Made by a program: the position numbers and the translations under genes
Notes under the pieces: model-generated
Databases searched by the model: none
The model's input: only the letters and a program-made list of their open reading frames with translations
What the model was told of the DNA's origin: nothing
Shown here: positions 17,989 through 26,614 of the stretch, piece by piece
Layout of the letters: every line of letters begins with the position of its first letter
How positions within the stretch are numbered: the stretch's first letter is position 1
Source of the DNA: an uncultured delta proteobacterium
GTDB taxonomy: Bacteria > Bdellovibrionota_C > UBA2361 > OMII01
NCBI GenBank assembly: GCA_903904735.1
Contig: CAIVDM010000026.1
Span: 1-64,000 of the forward strand
Direction: 5' to 3'
DNA: 64,000 bases

Positions 17989-18527
17989 CTTGGGTGACCA
18001 AGGTCACCCAAGAGTTCGCAGATTCGATTTTTCGTGGGATTCGATAATTTTGGCCCCGAAGGGTCAAAAGTGGCGGAGCCGACCCGCCTTCGCCAAGGCT
18101 ACGTCGGGGGAACCGGGACTCGAACCTATTTCGAGCAAAACGCTCACCGGTTCGCGTTTTTCGCTATTTGAATTAGGCGCTTTACTCTTTGGCTCAGAAG
18201 AGCCAAAGAGCGCCTCCTCGTCGCGTGATAAATCACGCGAGAGATCTCGGATTCAATTTTCGTGGGATTCGGGATTTGGACCTAAAGGTCCAAATGGCGG
18301 AGCCGGCCAGCCTTTGCCAAGGCTCCGGCTGGCAAGCGGGACTCGAACCCCGCTAGGAAAGAAACGCTGCGCCAGCTCGCGTTTCTTGCGAGTTGTTTTA
18401 GGTGCCTTCATGCCGTCGCCCCTTTGGGGCTCACGGTTGCGGTACCTCCTCTCGCGTGACCGAGGTCACCCGAAAGTTCGCAGCTTCGATTTTCGTGGGA
18501 TTCGGGATTTGGACCTAAAGGTCCAAA
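17989..18527 (-). repeat. tRNA-Asp 3'-end-derived tandem repeat array (three units with tRNA)
   Basis: Downstream (on the minus strand) of tRNA-Asp, its 3' end TGGCGGAGCCG recurs at 18071 and 18295 in addition to the true end at 18528, spacings of 224 and 233 bases. A 50-base block is identical at 18256-18305 and 18489-18538. Each unit has hairpin 1 (17989-18012, 18221-18240, 18454-18473), the shared TTCGTGGGATTCG (18031, 18259, 18492), hairpin 2 (18048-18069, 18273-18294, 18506-18527) and the tRNA end. In the two outer units a 30-odd-base hairpin insert separates the tRNA end from a T-arm remnant GGGACTCGAACC. Hairpin sequences differ between units while pairing is kept. Long open frames across it are artefacts of the repeats. 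Confidence 0.85.
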
Positions 18528-18604
<77 letters not shown>

Positions 18605-18632
18605 GTTCGTAGGAGCAGGTTAAGTACCTAAA

Positions 18633-18684
18633 AATCATGCCTAAGTAAAGTGGTGTAAGGGAAGGTTTTTCGTTAGGCATGATT
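18633..18684. repeat. 12-bp perfect inverted repeat between tRNA-Asp and leuS
   Basis: AATCATGCCTAA (18633-18644) and TTAGGCATGATT (18673-18684) are exact reverse complements separated by 28 bases. It lies in the shared upstream region of tRNA-Asp (minus) and leuS (plus). It could be an operator or a long hairpin in the leuS leader. No T-run follows. Confidence 0.6.
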
Positions 18685-18722
18685 GACTGATGGTGGATTG
18701 GGTGAGAAACAGATAGTTAGCG

Positions 18723-18767
18723 CCCCTGAGATCCCTGTTTTCATTCAGATTCTGCAGGTCTCAGGGG
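18723..18767 (+). promoter_or_regulatory. Stem in the leuS upstream leader
   Basis: CCCCTGAGA (18723-18731) pairs perfectly with TCTCAGGGG (18759-18767), closing a 27-base loop, 34 bases before the leuS start codon. There is no T-tract, no Leu-rich leader peptide and no T-box sequence. It may be a leader-RNA structure; function unknown. Confidence 0.45.
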
Positions 18768-18801
18768 GAATAACGCGTTTCAATGAGCCGAGAGGTTAGC
18801 C

Positions 18802-21516
18802 GTGTCAGACAACGAGCCCACAACGTATGATCCCAAGAGCATAGAGTCAAAGTGGCAAGCCTACTGGGATACTCACAAGACTTTCAAAACGACTGATTCC
18901 CAAAAAGAGAAGGTGTACGTCCTTGATATGTTTCCGTACCCATCGGGGGCAGGGCTCCATATTGGGCATCCCCTAGGTTATACGGCGACCGATATTTACT
19001 CTCGTTTCAAGCGTATGAAGGGGTTCGATGTTCTTCATCCGATGGGCTTCGACGCTTTTGGTCTCCCCGCCGAGCAGCATGCGGTAAACACGGGGGAGCA
19101 TCCCGCGATCATAACGCACAAGAACTGCCAGGCATTTGTCGGGCAGATGAAGAGGATCGGATTCTCGTACGACTGGGATCGCGAGATCGCCACCTGTGAC
19201 GCAGACTACTATCACTGGACACAGTGGATATTTTTACGCCTTTATAATTCTTGGTTTGATGACGCCGCCGGACGGGCAAGGCCGATAGAGGAGTTGCCTA
19301 TCCCGCAGGAACTGCGGACTCAGGGAGAGCTTGCGGTGCAGGCGTACCAAGCGGAGCATCGCTTGGCGTATTACGCTGACGCGATGGTGAACTGGTGCCC
19401 CGCGCTGGGTACTGTTCTCGCGAATGAGGAGGTCATCGACGGAAAATCGGAGCGAGGCAATCACGAGGTGGTCCGCAAGCCGATGAAGCAGTGGATGTTG
19501 CGTATCACGAAGTACGCCGAGCGTCTCATCTCAGAGCTTGATGACATCGATTGGCCAGAGGCCATCAAAGAGCAGCAACGAAACTGGATAGGGCGTAAGA
19601 CAGGAACGGAGATTACGTTTGCGGTCGAGGGCTCTGACAAGCAAGTAGTAGCTTTCACGACACGCCCGGACACGCTTTTCGGCGTGACGTTTTTTGTAGT
19701 GGCGCCAGAGCATCCGCTCGTAGACGAACTTACTACAAACGCTCAGCAGCCTAAGGTTTCAGAGTACCGTGAAGCCGCGGGGCGAATGAGTGATTTCGAT
19801 CGAACGTTTGAGAATCGGAAAAAGACAGGCGTATTTACCGGTGGCTATGTCGTTAATCCGATAAATCAAGAGAAAGTTCCAGTGTACGTTGGTGATTATG
19901 TTCTAGCGTCGTACGGAACTGGGGCTGTCATGGGCGTGCCAGCCCATGACGCGCGTGATTTTGAGTTCGCGCGCACCTTTAACTTGCCTATTCGCCCAGT
20001 GATAACCCCACAGGATAAGCCTGAGGACGTTCAGATCGCCGTGTGCGCGGGCGAGATAGCGTGGACGGAACAAGGGCGCATGCTCGCATCGTCGGCGTCA
20101 GTAGCTCAAGAGCTCGGGTTAGAGGGAGTCTCGAATACAGAGGCGGGAGAGAGGATAACGAGTTGGCTAGAGGGCAAAAAAGTCGGTACTCGAGTTGTTA
20201 ATTACAAGCTACGCGACTGGCTTTTCTCGCGACAACGTTACTGGGGTGAGCCGATTCCTATTATTCATTGGCAGGACGGCAGCGTGACTTCTCTGAGCGA
20301 CGCCGACTTGCCATTGGTTCTTCCCAAGGTGGAGGATTACAAGCCCTCTGATGGAGGAGAATCGCCTCTGGCCAAGGCCACTGACTGGATAGAGGTGCGA
20401 GATCCGAAGACCGGTAAGGTTGGACGACGAGAGACGAACACGATGCCACAGTGGGCGGGATCATGCTGGTACTACCTGCGCTTCATCGACCCGAAAAACG
20501 AGAAGGTTGGGTGGGATCCGCAGCTAGAGAAAAAATGGATGCCCGTAGATCTGTATGTTGGTGGCGCGGAGCACGCGGTGCTGCATCTTCTCTACGCGCG
20601 ATTCTGGCACAAAGTTCTCTTTGACCTTGGCTACGTATCGACTCGTGAGCCATTCAAGAAGCTCTACAATCAGGGGATGATTCAGTCTCACGCTTTCAAA
20701 GATAAGCGTGGAGCGATTATCGCGGTGGATCTCGTAGCGGAAGATGAGACAGGCGCCGCGAAGCGCAAGGACACCGGAGAGCCGCTTGAGCGTATCGTCG
20801 CGAAGATGTCGAAGTCACTCAAGAACGTGATCAATCCGGATGACGTGATCGATCAACATGGGGCTGACACACTTCGAACCTATCTGATGTTCATGGGTCC
20901 CTTGGACGCCGCGCGTCCATGGGACTCGAAGGCTATCTCGGGCAACGTTAGGTTTCTCCGGCGAGTGTTCGCGTTAGTGACAGGTGGGCGAGCGAGCGGT
21001 TTCCGAGACGTTGTGGCCGTTGAAGCAGAGGGCGTGGATGTAAAGCGAGCCCTGCATAAAGCGGTTAAGAAAGTAGGGGAGTACATCGACGCGCTCCATT
21101 TAAACACGCCGATTTCCACGTTGATGGAGCTCCTCAACACCATTGGTGAGAAGCCCGTGTCAAAACAGACGTTGGAGTATTTTACGCTGATTCTTGCCCC
21201 ATACGCGCCGCATCTTTGTGAAGAGTTGTGGGAGCGGTTGGGTCATAAGACCTCAGTCGGCCTAGCTGCGTGGCCAACCTATGACCCGGCTCTGGTGGTT
21301 GATGATGTGGTCACGGTTGTTATTCAGATTCTGGGCAAGAAGCGGGCGACGATAGAGGTGTCGCCCTCGATCGCCGATACTGATCTGCATGCGGCTGTGC
21401 TAGATGCGATGAAGGATACGTCGTACAAGGTTACCGCGGCGGACCGGTTCATTACGGTGTATAACCCTGGAACGAAGGTGCCACGTTTGGTGAATGTTAT
21501 CACCAAGCCATCGTAA
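18802..21516 (+). CDS. leuS: Leucyl-tRNA synthetase
   Basis: 904 residues, a class I synthetase that charges tRNA-Leu. The HIGH signature is HIGH at 53-56 within FPYPSGAGLHIGHPLGY, and the KMSKS loop begins at Lys668. The CP1 editing domain shows TTRPDTLFG and GTGAVMGVPAHDARD, needed for hydrolysis of mischarged tRNA. DYVLASYGTGAV and the zinc-free insert fit the bacterial type. The start is GTG at 18802 with a weak GAGAGG upstream. It ends 33 bp from a convergent acetyltransferase gene. Confidence 0.98.
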   Translation: MSDNEPTTYDPKSIESKWQAYWDTHKTFKTTDSQKEKVYVLDMFPYPSGAGLHIGHPLGYTATDIYSRFKRMKGFDVLHPMGFDAFGLPAEQHAVNTGEHPAIITHKNCQAFVGQMKRIGFSYDWDREIATCDADYYHWTQWIFLRLYNSWFDDAAGRARPIEELPIPQELRTQGELAVQAYQAEHRLAYYADAMVNWCPALGTVLANEEVIDGKSERGNHEVVRKPMKQWMLRITKYAERLISELDDIDWPEAIKEQQRNWIGRKTGTEITFAVEGSDKQVVAFTTRPDTLFGVTFFVVAPEHPLVDELTTNAQQPKVSEYREAAGRMSDFDRTFENRKKTGVFTGGYVVNPINQEKVPVYVGDYVLASYGTGAVMGVPAHDARDFEFARTFNLPIRPVITPQDKPEDVQIAVCAGEIAWTEQGRMLASSASVAQELGLEGVSNTEAGERITSWLEGKKVGTRVVNYKLRDWLFSRQRYWGEPIPIIHWQDGSVTSLSDADLPLVLPKVEDYKPSDGGESPLAKATDWIEVRDPKTGKVGRRETNTMPQWAGSCWYYLRFIDPKNEKVGWDPQLEKKWMPVDLYVGGAEHAVLHLLYARFWHKVLFDLGYVSTREPFKKLYNQGMIQSHAFKDKRGAIIAVDLVAEDETGAAKRKDTGEPLERIVAKMSKSLKNVINPDDVIDQHGADTLRTYLMFMGPLDAARPWDSKAISGNVRFLRRVFALVTGGRASGFRDVVAVEAEGVDVKRALHKAVKKVGEYIDALHLNTPISTLMELLNTIGEKPVSKQTLEYFTLILAPYAPHLCEELWERLGHKTSVGLAAWPTYDPALVVDDVVTVVIQILGKKRATIEVSPSIADTDLHAAVLDAMKDTSYKVTAADRFITVYNPGTKVPRLVNVITKPS

Positions 21517-21549
21517 GCGACGCCTATCAATGTGAGTGGCAGGTCTGCG

Positions 21550-22140
21550 CTATCCGTGGAGGGAGGCTTTATGGGATCTCCAGCTCTCTTTGGTGAGTTC
21601 CCAAAGCTCTGAAGCGGTGAAGGCGGGGTCAACAAAAGATGAGTTTTTCTCGCCGATTTTGCGCGCCCCACATTTCTCTTTGATGCGAGCGGATCGTTGG
21701 TTGCCGACGGCGTTTTCTAAGATAAGTTTGTCGAACCCGAGCACGTCAAAGGCGAGATCCGTCACGGGAATAACCGCCTCGGTCATGTAGCCTTTGCCCC
21801 AGTGTTGACGACTGAGCCAGAATCCACGGTTCTCCGGAGACCCTTTGCGCCAAAGATCCACGACACCGATCAACTCGCTTGGGTTCTCACGAAGCGTGAT
21901 AGCCCACACCCATTTTTCTTTGCCTTGATTGGGAAGTACATGATTATGGAACCACGTTGACGCTCCATCCGCTGGGTATGGCCATGGCACGACGGCTGAG
22001 AGGTTTCGAACAAGCTCGTAATCGTTAAAGTGGAGTTGCACGGCGGCAATATCTGACTCGACTACGGGTCGAAGTAAAAGTCTACGTGTGGTAAGCGTCG
22101 GCACCCCTGGCTCCTGAGATTGCTTGGCTAACTGTGTCAT
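21550..22140 (-). CDS. GNAT acetyltransferase, RimJ/RimL-like
   Basis: About 196 residues. LTTRRLLLRPVVESDIAAVQ at the N-terminus is the typical RimJ/RimL opening. The acetyl-CoA region is GFWLSRQHWGKGYMTEAV, where QHWGKGYM replaces the usual Q/RxxGxG/A motif, and VGNQRSARIKEKCGARKIG matches the C-terminal motif. Members acetylate ribosomal proteins or small amines; the substrate here is unknown. Two ATGs adjoin (22143, 22140); AGGAG sits four bases before the second. It begins a minus-strand stretch that faces leuS. Confidence 0.85.
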   Translation of the reverse strand: MTQLAKQSQEPGVPTLTTRRLLLRPVVESDIAAVQLHFNDYELVRNLSAVVPWPYPADGASTWFHNHVLPNQGKEKWVWAITLRENPSELIGVVDLWRKGSPENRGFWLSRQHWGKGYMTEAVIPVTDLAFDVLGFDKLILENAVGNQRSARIKEKCGARKIGEKNSSFVDPAFTASELWELTKESWRSHKASLHG

Positions 22141-22253
22141 CATTCTCCTATGGTAAGAGATCTGCGGAAGATACGTAAAACTGTTTATGCCACACTGACT
22201 TATAGTCTGAATCGTGGGGCGACCAATCGCGAGCCTGCTATCCCGACAAAGGC

Positions 22254-22982
22254 TTAGCGCGTATCGCCAGCCAGCAAGGTCAAGATCGGGTCCGGAAAAT
22301 CATGCCTAAGTCGGTCAATAGCGCGTCGAGTACCGTAACCATCAAGGTTCCAGATGTCTGTCTGCAGGTAGGTATCAAATACAGCGCGACGCACCTGTTG
22401 AACATGGAGGTGTGGAAACCAGTCGCCGTTCTCGGGTGGCGCTCCGACTACTCCTATTCTGGTTCCAATCGAGAGATTGTCTCCCACCTGAACAGACACC
22501 TGCGCAAGGTGCGCGAATATAAGTACAGACCTTGGCGTCTCTTGAGTCTCAATTTCTAAAAAGACCCGCGGTCCCCAGCCCCAACGTTCAGGGTGGTCGT
22601 TATCGACTCGAATGACTCGTCCAGCAAGAGGAGTGGTGACAAGGGAGCCGCTTGGTACGTTGAAGTCGATACCGAGATGCAGAGTCTTTTCGCTCCCACC
22701 GAGGTAGGTGCCGTGCCACAAAAACGCGCGGTCTTCGAGGTATCCACCAAACGAGGCGCTCACTCCGCGTTTAGAGTGAAGCATGTGCACGAAGTCATTA
22801 CACTCCGCCGCTTCGGCTAAGCGCGAGGGATCGGTGTAAGGCTCTTCGTTGGTCGAGAAGACGCGCCGTGCCTCTTGGTCGAGGTCAATGTACGCGACCG
22901 ATTGTTCTCGATACTCAGGTAGAAAGGCTGCCAGTATCGCGACTGGTGTGGCGAGGTGAGCGTAGGGATTTTGTGAAGTCAT
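22254..22982 (-). CDS. M23-family (LytM/duplicated hybrid) metallopeptidase-like protein
   Basis: About 242 residues. The zinc ligands of the lysostaphin/LytM fold are visible: His102 and Asp106 in LHLGIDFNVP, His158 in FAHL and His193 in FPHLHVQ. SGSLVTTPLAGRVIRV is the next conserved strand. Most members cut peptidoglycan cross-links and are exported, but no signal peptide is apparent here, so location and role are open. A TTG at 23006 opens the frame earlier but overlaps the upstream HD gene; the ATG at 22982 is 13 bases after that gene's stop. Likely co-transcribed with the HD gene. Confidence 0.82.
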   Translation of the reverse strand: MTSQNPYAHLATPVAILAAFLPEYREQSVAYIDLDQEARRVFSTNEEPYTDPSRLAEAAECNDFVHMLHSKRGVSASFGGYLEDRAFLWHGTYLGGSEKTLHLGIDFNVPSGSLVTTPLAGRVIRVDNDHPERWGWGPRVFLEIETQETPRSVLIFAHLAQVSVQVGDNLSIGTRIGVVGAPPENGDWFPHLHVQQVRRAVFDTYLQTDIWNLDGYGTRRAIDRLRHDFPDPILTLLAGDTR

Positions 22983-22995
22983 GGAAAATTGGACA

Positions 22996-23583
22996 CTATA
23001 CCCCAAAAAGCTGCTTGCTGAGCGGCTTCATCGCCTCAATACAATTAGCTGTATGTGTCTCAAGAGCTATGCCGATCTCCTCAGCTCCTAATCGGATATC
23101 ATCCCTGTTGCATCCCCGCGCGAAGGCTTTGTCCTTAAACTTTTTCATGACCGATTTCACTTCGAGGTTGTGAATCGACCTGTCAGGACGAACCAGCACA
23201 CTCGCGGTTATAAGCCCCGAAAGCTCATCCACCGCGAAGAGCGTTTTCGCTAGAAGCGTCGTACGAGGAGTGTTCGTATAGTGGGCGTGTCCCATGATCG
23301 CTGTTCTCATCTCCTCGGCGTACCCTAGCTCAGCGAGGATTGTATTGCCTTTGAAAGGATGGCCATCGGGGCTCGTCGGCTCAGGAAACATCTCGTAGTC
23401 AAAGTCGTGCAGCAGTCCCGTTATCCCCCAGAGCTGGAGGTCAACGGACTGTCCTGCCGATTGGAAATAGGCTCCGTACCATCGCATACACGCTTCGACA
23501 CTGAGAGCGTGGTTAAGAAGGCTTGAGGTTTTTGTGTACTCAGAGAGGAGCGCTAGGGCTTCATCGCGTGTTCTTGTGCTCAT
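22996..23583 (-). CDS. HD-domain protein
   Basis: 195 residues of the HDIG type. His25 (LLNHALSVE), His59-Asp60 (GLLHDFDYE), the second His pair in AIMGHAHYT and a later Asp (FAVDELSGLI) fit the HD-phosphohydrolase metal site. Similar proteins act on nucleotides or are called putative hydrolases; the substrate is unknown. It sits three bases after the upstream membrane-anchored gene and 13 bases before the M23-like gene, so the three look like one operon. Confidence 0.82.
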   Translation of the reverse strand: MSTRTRDEALALLSEYTKTSSLLNHALSVEACMRWYGAYFQSAGQSVDLQLWGITGLLHDFDYEMFPEPTSPDGHPFKGNTILAELGYAEEMRTAIMGHAHYTNTPRTTLLAKTLFAVDELSGLITASVLVRPDRSIHNLEVKSVMKKFKDKAFARGCNRDDIRLGAEEIGIALETHTANCIEAMKPLSKQLFGV

Positions 23584-23586
23584 GGC

Positions 23587-24117
23587 CTATAACCTCGCTG
23601 GTTCTAAAGATGTTGATGGCTCTGTGTGGGAGTATACATCGATGAGCTTCAAGAGATTCTGAATTTGAATGTTGTCCTGAATATCCTCGAGTGAGACTGT
23701 TATTTGGAATTGTTGGTGGCTGTCGCTGATCGCAATCGCTAGTGATGGTCTATTCGTCACGTCTCCTGATAGTGGGCGTAATCCGAACACCTTCGATTCA
23801 CTGAGCAGTTGTAAGATGCGAGCTGTGTTCTCTCGCTCAGACGCGTCGAGGAGAGAGGTGCGAGGGAGCGTCCAGGTCGCGGGCATGGAGCGAGTCTGGG
23901 GCGAGTTGAGGGTAATGGAGACTTTAAGTGACTGGTCAGTCTCCCTGAGAGTTGACGTCGTCGCTAACACCTTTGAGGTTTGTTGGTACCACGATTCAAA
24001 AGAGGAGAGGAGGTCAGATTCGATTCGTATATGTGTTAGGTTGAACGCTATAAGAATCGCGGCGCATAGACCAATAATTGCCAACCATTTAAGGCGTGTC
24101 ACACGTAAAAAGCTCAT
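23587..24117 (-). CDS. Hypothetical protein with one N-terminal membrane anchor
   Basis: About 176 residues from the ATG at 24117; an earlier in-frame start at 24153 is possible. WLAIIGLCAAILIAFNL is a clear membrane segment, followed by a periplasmic domain with alternating beta-like stretches (LKVSITLNS, LAIAISDSHQQFQITVSL). No family is recognised. It lies between the CCA-adding enzyme and the HD gene on the same strand. Confidence 0.6.
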   Translation of the reverse strand: MSFLRVTRLKWLAIIGLCAAILIAFNLTHIRIESDLLSSFESWYQQTSKVLATTSTLRETDQSLKVSITLNSPQTRSMPATWTLPRTSLLDASERENTARILQLLSESKVFGLRPLSGDVTNRPSLAIAISDSHQQFQITVSLEDIQDNIQIQNLLKLIDVYSHTEPSTSLEPARL

Positions 24118-24163
24118 TGTGTGAAGGATAGTAAGAGCCGTTAGAGAGGTCAAATCAGAAAAG

Positions 24164-25555
24164 CTACGATTTCTTACTCGCGCGAACGATGTTCAGCAAG
24201 GTCTCTCGGTCGTTCTTGCTCGGATCCTCGATGACTATCTCAGCCAAGTCTCTCAGGATCTTCCCCATTCCTGGTCCAGGGGAGATCCCTTCGTTGCGCA
24301 GGTCGTCACCAGTAATAGCCAGACGCCCGTAACTTGGGATCGCCATCTTCGCCTGCTCGGAGGCGAGCATCTCGTCGAATCCGCGCGCGGAAGCGTGAAA
24401 CTGCTCAACGGGAATGGTCGGGGAGCTGTCCGCCTCTTTAAAGGTTCGCCAGCGAGTCAGGTGTGGTCCCAGATCCCGTATAAGGCGCCTCACGCCGGCG
24501 GGACCACAATCCATCGGTCGCATGTGGTGTCGAACGATAGCGCGCACAGTGTTGGTGTCCTCGTGTGAAAAGCGCAGGTGAGTCATTCGCTCCTTGCAGA
24601 GGGAGTCGCTTACGACCTCATGCGAGTAGAAATGCCTCTCTCCGTCGGGACCCACTGAGAGAGTATGTGGTTTTCCGACGTCATGAAAGATCGCCGCCCA
24701 GCGCAGAATTCGATCGGGCGGTGTCCTGTCGAGCACAGATAGTGTGTGCTCAAAGACATCATGAATATGGTACTTGTTCTGCTCAAAGCCGACCGCCGGA
24801 ATAAGCTCGGGGAGGGTGAAAGGTAACGCCCCAATCGAGAGTAATGCTCTCACTCCTTGAGAGGGGTAAGAACTCATCAGAATGCGCTCAACCTCAGTGC
24901 GAACGCGCTCAACGCTCAGGCCAGAGAGAAGCGGCACTGAATCCCTGGCCGCCATTAGCGTCTGTTCATCGGTCGCCCGTCCCTGCGCGTCGCCAAATCG
25001 AATCATTCGAAGCACGCGGAGTGGATCTTCCGAAAAGCGAGCGCTGGGGGAACCTACCGTTCGAACAAGACCACTCTCCAAATCACGCACGCCGTCCCAG
25101 GGATCGATCAAGCACTCGGTTTCAAGTGAATAGGCCAAGGCGTTGATCGTGAAATCTCTTCCTGAGAGATCCGTTTCTATATCGTGAGCCGTTATCTGCG
25201 TGTTGCGATCAGCCGGCTGTCGAAATGTAGTTACTTCGATATGGATACCGTCAATAACGACAAGCACCGTGCCGTGTTGAATTCCCGTGTCGACGACCTT
25301 AAGCCCCTTGGCGGCGCAGCGGTCTCGAATCTGCTCCGCGGTGAGATCCGTCGCCAGGTCGAGGTCCGTGTCAGTGCTCTCATAGAAGGCGTCTCGAACT
25401 GTGCCGCCAACAAGGTAGAGCTTGGCTGGGAGAAGCGCCTCTTCTAGCGTCTTAATGTGTGGCGAGCTGATCAGCGCACGCAGACTCGCGCACGCCTCTG
25501 ATTGACTACGAGTTGGTTTGTAGAAATGTGAACCACGCTGGGGGGACTTGTCCAT
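24164..25555 (-). CDS. cca: CCA tRNA nucleotidyltransferase / poly(A) polymerase family with HD domain
   Basis: 463 residues. The class II nucleotidyltransferase head is clear: YLVGGTVRDAF (48-57) and the metal-binding TDTDLDLAT with Asp64 and Asp66, then HIEVTTFR and GRDFTINALAYS. An HD-type domain follows (FEHTLSVLD, WAAIFHDVGKP, HEVVSDSLC). It adds or repairs the tRNA 3' CCA, which matters here because the Lys and CAU tRNAs do not encode CCA. The N-terminal 17 codons overlap the end of the HNH gene by 50 bases, so the two are translationally linked or the start is further in. Confidence 0.9.
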   Translation of the reverse strand: MDKSPQRGSHFYKPTRSQSEACASLRALISSPHIKTLEEALLPAKLYLVGGTVRDAFYESTDTDLDLATDLTAEQIRDRCAAKGLKVVDTGIQHGTVLVVIDGIHIEVTTFRQPADRNTQITAHDIETDLSGRDFTINALAYSLETECLIDPWDGVRDLESGLVRTVGSPSARFSEDPLRVLRMIRFGDAQGRATDEQTLMAARDSVPLLSGLSVERVRTEVERILMSSYPSQGVRALLSIGALPFTLPELIPAVGFEQNKYHIHDVFEHTLSVLDRTPPDRILRWAAIFHDVGKPHTLSVGPDGERHFYSHEVVSDSLCKERMTHLRFSHEDTNTVRAIVRHHMRPMDCGPAGVRRLIRDLGPHLTRWRTFKEADSSPTIPVEQFHASARGFDEMLASEQAKMAIPSYGRLAITGDDLRNEGISPGPGMGKILRDLAEIVIEDPSKNDRETLLNIVRASKKS

Positions 25556-26015
25556 GAAGTTTGATATTTAACACAGGGAGCCACTCCGGCTTTATGGGCT
25601 TCGATAAAAGCTTCATATGAGCTTCTTTTGGAGTCCTTCCCCCTTTTCTCCGATTACATGTACCGCAGGCGCACACGATATTCTCCCACGTTGTTTTGCC
25701 TCCCTGGCTACGCGGAATGATATGATCGAGCGTGGCTTCTTTCGCGCTTAACTCTAGAGCGCAATACTGACACTTAAAGTTGTCACGAGCCAAGATGTTG
25801 CTCCTTGAAAGGGGGGGAGAGCGACGCCCCGCTCGGAAAAACCTTACTAAGCGGACGACGGCAGGAGCTTTAATAGCCATGGAAACGGCTCGGATGTCGT
25901 GATCGTATTCCTCAACGATCTCAACTTTGCCCAGAAAAAACATCGACACCGCATTCTGCCAGGTGATGATGCGTAGGGGCTCGTATGCTGCACTCAGGAG
26001 GAGAACTGGACTCAT
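25506..26015 (-). CDS. HNH endonuclease
   Basis: 169 residues. The HNH core is at 80-125: structural-zinc cysteines CQYC (82-85), LDHIIPRSQGG with Asp97-His98, WENIV with Asn112, and CGTCNRRKGG. The N-terminal half (LLLSAAYEPLRIITWQNAVSM) matches the widespread single-copy HNH proteins of proteobacteria and cyanobacteria. The role is unknown; this kind is not tied to restriction or introns. It is the first gene of the run into cca, which it overlaps by 50 bases. Confidence 0.9.
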   Translation of the reverse strand: MSPVLLLSAAYEPLRIITWQNAVSMFFLGKVEIVEEYDHDIRAVSMAIKAPAVVRLVRFFRAGRRSPPLSRSNILARDNFKCQYCALELSAKEATLDHIIPRSQGGKTTWENIVCACGTCNRRKGGRTPKEAHMKLLSKPIKPEWLPVLNIKLHGQVPPAWFTFLQTNS

Positions 26016-26287
26016 ACATCAATTAAGACGCTACGGTCGGCCATAAGGGTTACAGCGGATCTCTATCTTTCTAGTATGAGGAGATGGAAATGGAGAGCGC
26101 AATCCCCTGATGAAGTTGCCTAATATGCCGTAATTACGACTTTAATTGCCAAATCCTCGTGTTTGAGACCAGTGCTTGCCGGGCTTGCGGGGCGAGGTGA
26201 GGGCAGAATTAAAATAGTCACCGGTATTTAGCCCACTTAGCTTGACACTGCTCCCACTTACCTTTATTTTTCCCCCTCGCAGCAAAG

Positions 26288-26364
26288 GGGCCAGTAGCTC
26301 AGCTGGTTAGAGTACACGCCTGATAAGCGTGAGGTCGGTAGTTCGAGTCTACCCTGGCCCACCA
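26288..26364 (+). tRNA. tRNA-Ile (anticodon GAT), CCA encoded
   Basis: Acceptor GGGCCAG pairs perfectly with CTGGCCC. The D-arm is GCTCAGCTGGTTAGAGT, the anticodon stem ACGCC/GCGTG region encloses CTGATAA, and the T-arm has GTTCGAGTC. Discriminator A followed by CCA. It lies 83 bases before tRNA-Ala. Confidence 0.96.
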
Positions 26365-26447
26365 GTTGGTGCTTATTCGTTTCGTGGGAAGCCAAGATTC
26401 GCGTAGCATGTATCTCCTGGTTTGAATGCTGTGAGTTCTAAAATCGT

Positions 26448-26523
26448 GGGCCTGTAGCTCAGTTGGTAGAGCACCAGCCTTGCAAGCTGGGGGTCCAGAG
26501 TTCGAATCTCTGCAGGTCCACCA
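26448..26523 (+). tRNA. tRNA-Ala (anticodon TGC), CCA encoded
   Basis: Acceptor GGGCCTG pairs with CAGGTCC (one G-T). The D-arm is GCTCAGTTGGTAGAGC, the anticodon loop CTTGCAA gives TGC, and the T-arm is AGAGTTCGAATCTCT. Discriminator A then CCA. The Ile-Ala pair is the one usually found in rRNA operon spacers, but no rRNA sequence flanks it here. Confidence 0.96.
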
Positions 26524-26614
26524 CGATTCCTCCAATAAGCAACCCCTAAAAAGTTTTGAAATCCTGGTCGTAATGCGTGGCGATTGTGGCTGCTCTAGAC
26601 TAACGGGCCCGCGC

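Noticed and set aside
18605-18801. A T-box or Leu-peptide attenuator upstream of leuS
   Set aside because: No T-box sequence, no Leu-rich short frame and no terminator with a T-run are present.
18631-22316. A 16-base match AAAATCATGCCTAAGT at 18632 and again inside the M23-like gene near 22297
   Set aside because: About one 16-base match between two places is expected by chance in 64 kb, and one copy is coding sequence with no matching context.
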